Below are positions 61,658 to 64,000 of a stretch of 64,000 nucleotides of DNA, one piece after another. The stretch is taken from positions 56,914 to 120,913 of the forward strand of contig WRPG01000005.1 in assembly GCA_009773355.1 (NCBI GenBank), in the 5' to 3' direction. Made by a program: the position numbers and the translations under genes. Within the stretch, counting starts at the first letter, position 1, and each line of letters opens with the position of its first letter. The DNA is from Limisphaerales bacterium. GTDB taxonomy: Bacteria; Verrucomicrobiota; Verrucomicrobiia; Limisphaerales; SXTU01. Under the pieces are notes generated by a model, which was not told the origin of the DNA, ran no database searches, and was given only the letters and a program-made list of their open reading frames with translations.

Positions 61658-62442
61658 CAGGCGGCGGTCTGGTAAAGGGTTGTGCTCCACTGTTTCGCCC
61701 ACCACCACTCCACGCTGAACACCGTGGTGCCGTTGCGCTGGCGCTGGAACTTGGGGGTGCGCTTGAGCCACTGCCCGGCGGGAATGGCCCAGATGCGATT
61801 CGGGTCAATGGCCTCGATGGTCTCCAGGTCCACCGAGGTCTCGAAGACCTTGCGCACGTTGTTGACCGTGATCGCCCCAGCGCCCGGCGCGTAGATGGCC
61901 GTCCGCCGGATGATCCAGTTGGAATCAGAGAATGCGCGCACACCCGACGCGTGAATTTGAAAGAGGTCCACCAGTGTGCCGGAGGGCAGCGGCGTGACCA
62001 GCTCCTGCGCCGCCAGCACGGCCCCGGCACCGGCGCGGGTTTCGACCCGATTGTCGTAATCCTGGATCATCTGCTTCAGCACGGAGAGGTCATCTGCCGT
62101 CGCCCCAGCGGTCACGAGGCTCTCGTGTTGGAGCAAGTCCTTCTCCGGGTCCGAGCCGTCCAGATCATCGGTCTGGAACAGTTGGAGGCTGCTGGTCTCG
62201 GCAGTCGGCTCGTCAACGTCAATGGTGCGGAAGCCGCCCTGCTGGCCGGGCGCGATGCGGTAGCTGATGCCGGCCAGTTGCAGGGCCGTTTCCAGGGCGG
62301 CGATGTCCTCGGGCGTCCCCTCCCAGCGCTGCTGCTCGATGCGCCCGGTCTGCGGATTGAACCGCACGCCAGGAAAAGGCTGGGCCACCGCGCCGGGTTC
62401 GCCGGAGTAACGGTAGCCAAAGGCTGAGACGAGCGGTTCCAT
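61657..62442 (-). CDS. phage tail-region protein, unknown
   Basis: 261 residues: MEPLVSAFGYRYSGEPGAVA start, acidic middle (TDDLDGSDPEKDLLQHES), and a beta-rich C-terminus ending TPKFQRQRNGTTVFSVEWWW. The last part resembles minor tail proteins downstream of tape measures, but no family is assigned. ATGA overlaps on both sides support one operon. Confidence 0.5.
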   Translation of the reverse strand: MEPLVSAFGYRYSGEPGAVAQPFPGVRFNPQTGRIEQQRWEGTPEDIAALETALQLAGISYRIAPGQQGGFRTIDVDEPTAETSSLQLFQTDDLDGSDPEKDLLQHESLVTAGATADDLSVLKQMIQDYDNRVETRAGAGAVLAAQELVTPLPSGTLVDLFQIHASGVRAFSDSNWIIRRTAIYAPGAGAITVNNVRKVFETSVDLETIEAIDPNRIWAIPAGQWLKRTPKFQRQRNGTTVFSVEWWWAKQWSTTLYQTAA

Positions 62443-64000
62443 CAGTTGAAGTGAACGTCGAGGCCGCTGCGCAGCACGCCAATCATCTCGCGCGCGACCT
62501 GAAGGTTGCCACTGGCCGCCGCGTGAATCGCGTCGAGCCGCGTCTGCACCGGGTCGAAGCCGCCAACCCCGCCCGTGAACCCGCCGATGCGCTGGAGGGC
62601 GGAGGCCGACACGCGGTAGGAGCTGGCAGCGGCATTCGGATCGTCTTTCAGGCCGGCCTTGCGCTGATCCAGCTCAATCAACTCCGCTTCCAGCCGCGCC
62701 TTCTCGGCGCGGTCGTTGGTCTCCGCGATTTGCAGCTCGATGAGCGACCGGCGACGGGCCAGGTCTTCGCGCTGCTCGGCGATGGACTTCATGGACATCT
62801 CCAGCTCATGCCGGCGCTGGGTGTTGGCCAGCTCCTGCTCACCGGCCGCCACCTCCCCAGCGCGGGCCTTTTCGGCTGTCGCCTCGGCGGTCTTGTCCCG
62901 GAACAGCGGCCCCGGTTTTGGCCCCTTCGCCCGCTGCCAGGTCTCGTAGTCCAACCGTAAGTCCGGACGTTCGGCCTGCGCCTGGGTGAAGGACTTGTAG
63001 CGCTGGTATTCCGGGCTGGCCTGGTCCTCCGTCATGCGGCCTGCGCCGATGGCGATCTGGTCAAGTTGATAACCGCCCCGGTCCCGCTCCCGCTGGGTCT
63101 TGAACTGCCGGGGAGCGGTCTGGCCACCGTAGTTGCCGAGGGCGATGTCAAAGAAGGGCTGGGCGACTTGCAGCGTCCGCGCATAAGCCTTCGCCGATCC
63201 CTCGCTGATGCCGCGCCAGAGTCGGCTGAATGCCTTGTCCGCCTCGTCCACCCGCGCCACCACGTCGGGAGCCATCACGTCGTCCGCCTTGACCGCGTTG
63301 AGGCCGGCAATGGCCCCGGCCAGCTTGTCGCCGCCGCGTCCCAGCAGGGTCTTCAACAGCTCGCGTTGCGCATCGGTCGCGTCCCGTGCTGCGGGCCCCA
63401 TTTGCTTCAGCAGGTCAATGTTGCGCTTCGTCGGGTCATTGAGGTCGGCCAGGGAAACACCCAGCGCCGCGAAGCTGGCGCGCAGCTCCTCGTTGCCTTC
63501 CGCCGCGTCCCTCCGCGTGGAGCCGAGCTGGGAGAGCGCGGTGCCGAGGCTGCCCACGTCCTGCCCTTGGTCCCGCAGCACGCGGGCGGACTGCTGCACC
63601 TCGGTGACGGTGACGTTGAGCTGCTCGGCGTTGTCCTTCAACGCACCGACCATGCCGAGCATGGACCGGAAGGCGGACGTGACCGTGGCGATGAGCGCTC
63701 CGATGGAAAGCGGCACACCGAAGCCCGAAGCCACTTCCCCCAGCCCCACGCCTCCCGCCGCGCTGGCCGGGCCGGAGCGCAGACCGGCGGAGAGGCGCTC
63801 GCGCCGGGCGCGCTCGGCGAAGTCCACCATGCGCTGTGCGTCGCGCGCGGCCTGGCGGTCCAGTTGCGCCTGCCGCTCCTTCTCGGCGGTCACGAGCCGC
63901 TCGATCTGCTCGCGTTTCTGGAGCACGGCGAGGTTGAGCTGCGCCGCGCCGGTCACATTGCCCGCGCGCTCCGCGTCCACGGCCCGGCGGGCCAGGGCCG
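62442..64000 (-). CDS. phage tail tape-measure protein, 5' end outside window
   Basis: The frame is open to the right edge, so the gene starts beyond the window. Visible part: long coiled-coil at the N-terminal side (LQKREQIERLVTAEKERQAQ), a Gly/Ala hydrophobic segment (GLGEVASGFGVPLSIGALIA), the QLNVTVTEVQQSARVLRDQG motif common in tape measures, then a second charged coiled coil (KSIAEQREDLARRRSLIELQ). Sets tail length during assembly. Confidence 0.75.
   Translation of the reverse strand, partial: ALARRAVDAERAGNVTGAAQLNLAVLQKREQIERLVTAEKERQAQLDRQAARDAQRMVDFAERARRERLSAGLRSGPASAAGGVGLGEVASGFGVPLSIGALIATVTSAFRSMLGMVGALKDNAEQLNVTVTEVQQSARVLRDQGQDVGSLGTALSQLGSTRRDAAEGNEELRASFAALGVSLADLNDPTKRNIDLLKQMGPAARDATDAQRELLKTLLGRGGDKLAGAIAGLNAVKADDVMAPDVVARVDEADKAFSRLWRGISEGSAKAYARTLQVAQPFFDIALGNYGGQTAPRQFKTQRERDRGGYQLDQIAIGAGRMTEDQASPEYQRYKSFTQAQAERPDLRLDYETWQRAKGPKPGPLFRDKTAEATAEKARAGEVAAGEQELANTQRRHELEMSMKSIAEQREDLARRRSLIELQIAETNDRAEKARLEAELIELDQRKAGLKDDPNAAASSYRVSASALQRIGGFTGGVGGFDPVQTRLDAIHAAASGNLQVAREMIGVLRSGLDVHFN

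Larger units (their letters stand above)
57641..64000. mobile_element. one end of a tailed-phage-like element (continues beyond window)
   Basis: From about 57,641 all genes run leftward with 4-bp start/stop overlaps: tape measure, two small tail proteins, a baseplate-like protein and a tail fibre. The left boundary is set by the loss of similarity in the interrupted hydrolase gene. Repeated sites next to the boundary suggest a transposase-bound terminus. Integrase, transposase and head genes are not in the window. Confidence 0.7.

Overview
The window is GC-rich bacterial chromosome, most likely from a Verrucomicrobiota (PVC superphylum) member. The evidence is two DUF1501 proteins, a pseudopilin with the [13 protein letters not shown] N-terminus, a PmoA-like DUF6807 protein, a giant secreted multi-domain protein, and above all a Planctomycetes/Verrucomicrobia-type bacterial microcompartment (BMC) locus. 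The lineage is inferred from gene families, not from a marker gene.

Layout. 1-16.9 kb: accessory and envelope genes. These are two DUF1501 proteins, a DUF429-like protein, a Phd/VapC toxin-antitoxin pair lying between a 3' fragment of a short-chain dehydrogenase (SDR) gene and the intact SDR, a beta-helix protein, an 1881-residue secreted protein, an enolase-superfamily dehydratase, a zinc-ribbon protein and an LpxR-like lipid A deacylase. 17.0-29.9 kb: sugar catabolism. A fused aldolase/SDR (RhaEW type) on the plus strand converges on a 12-gene minus-strand BMC operon (pduL, three BMC-H, ackA, three BMC-P, acylating aldehyde dehydrogenase, class II aldolase, LDH/MDH-like dehydrogenase, and a TIM-barrel-like protein). 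A divergent DeoR regulator and an SDR follow. By family knowledge, L-fuculose-1-P or L-rhamnulose-1-P is cleaved to DHAP and L-lactaldehyde, and the aldehyde is handled inside the shell through acyl-CoA, acyl-P and ATP.

31.4-46.9 kb: a complex I (nuo) operon, nuoB to nuoN, lacking nuoA. A perfect CRP-type palindrome precedes it. A tRNA-Gln(CUG) with its own promoter lies antisense between nuoE and nuoF. A probable type II restriction-modification pair sits in-line between nuoF and nuoG, with 9-bp and 1-bp junctions. 47.0-57.6 kb: mixed housekeeping and orphan genes (hydrolase, thioredoxin-like, sugar ABC ATPase, DUF6807, thymidine kinase, radical SAM/SPASM, exonuclease, TrmB, pseudopilin).

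57.6-64.0 kb: one end of a tailed-phage-like element, transcribed leftward. It interrupts a secreted glycoside-hydrolase-like gene at about 57,640 and runs off the right edge inside a tape-measure gene.

Across the whole window, intergenic gaps, and some reading frames, carry two classes of palindromic repeat. One class is paired REP-like hairpins, often ending in GTAG/CTAC. The other is short tandem 7-8-mer arrays facing a complementary array. Each locus tends to use a different core sequence but the same architecture. I consider these repeats, the restriction-modification pair inside the complex I operon, and the phage terminus the least ordinary features here.
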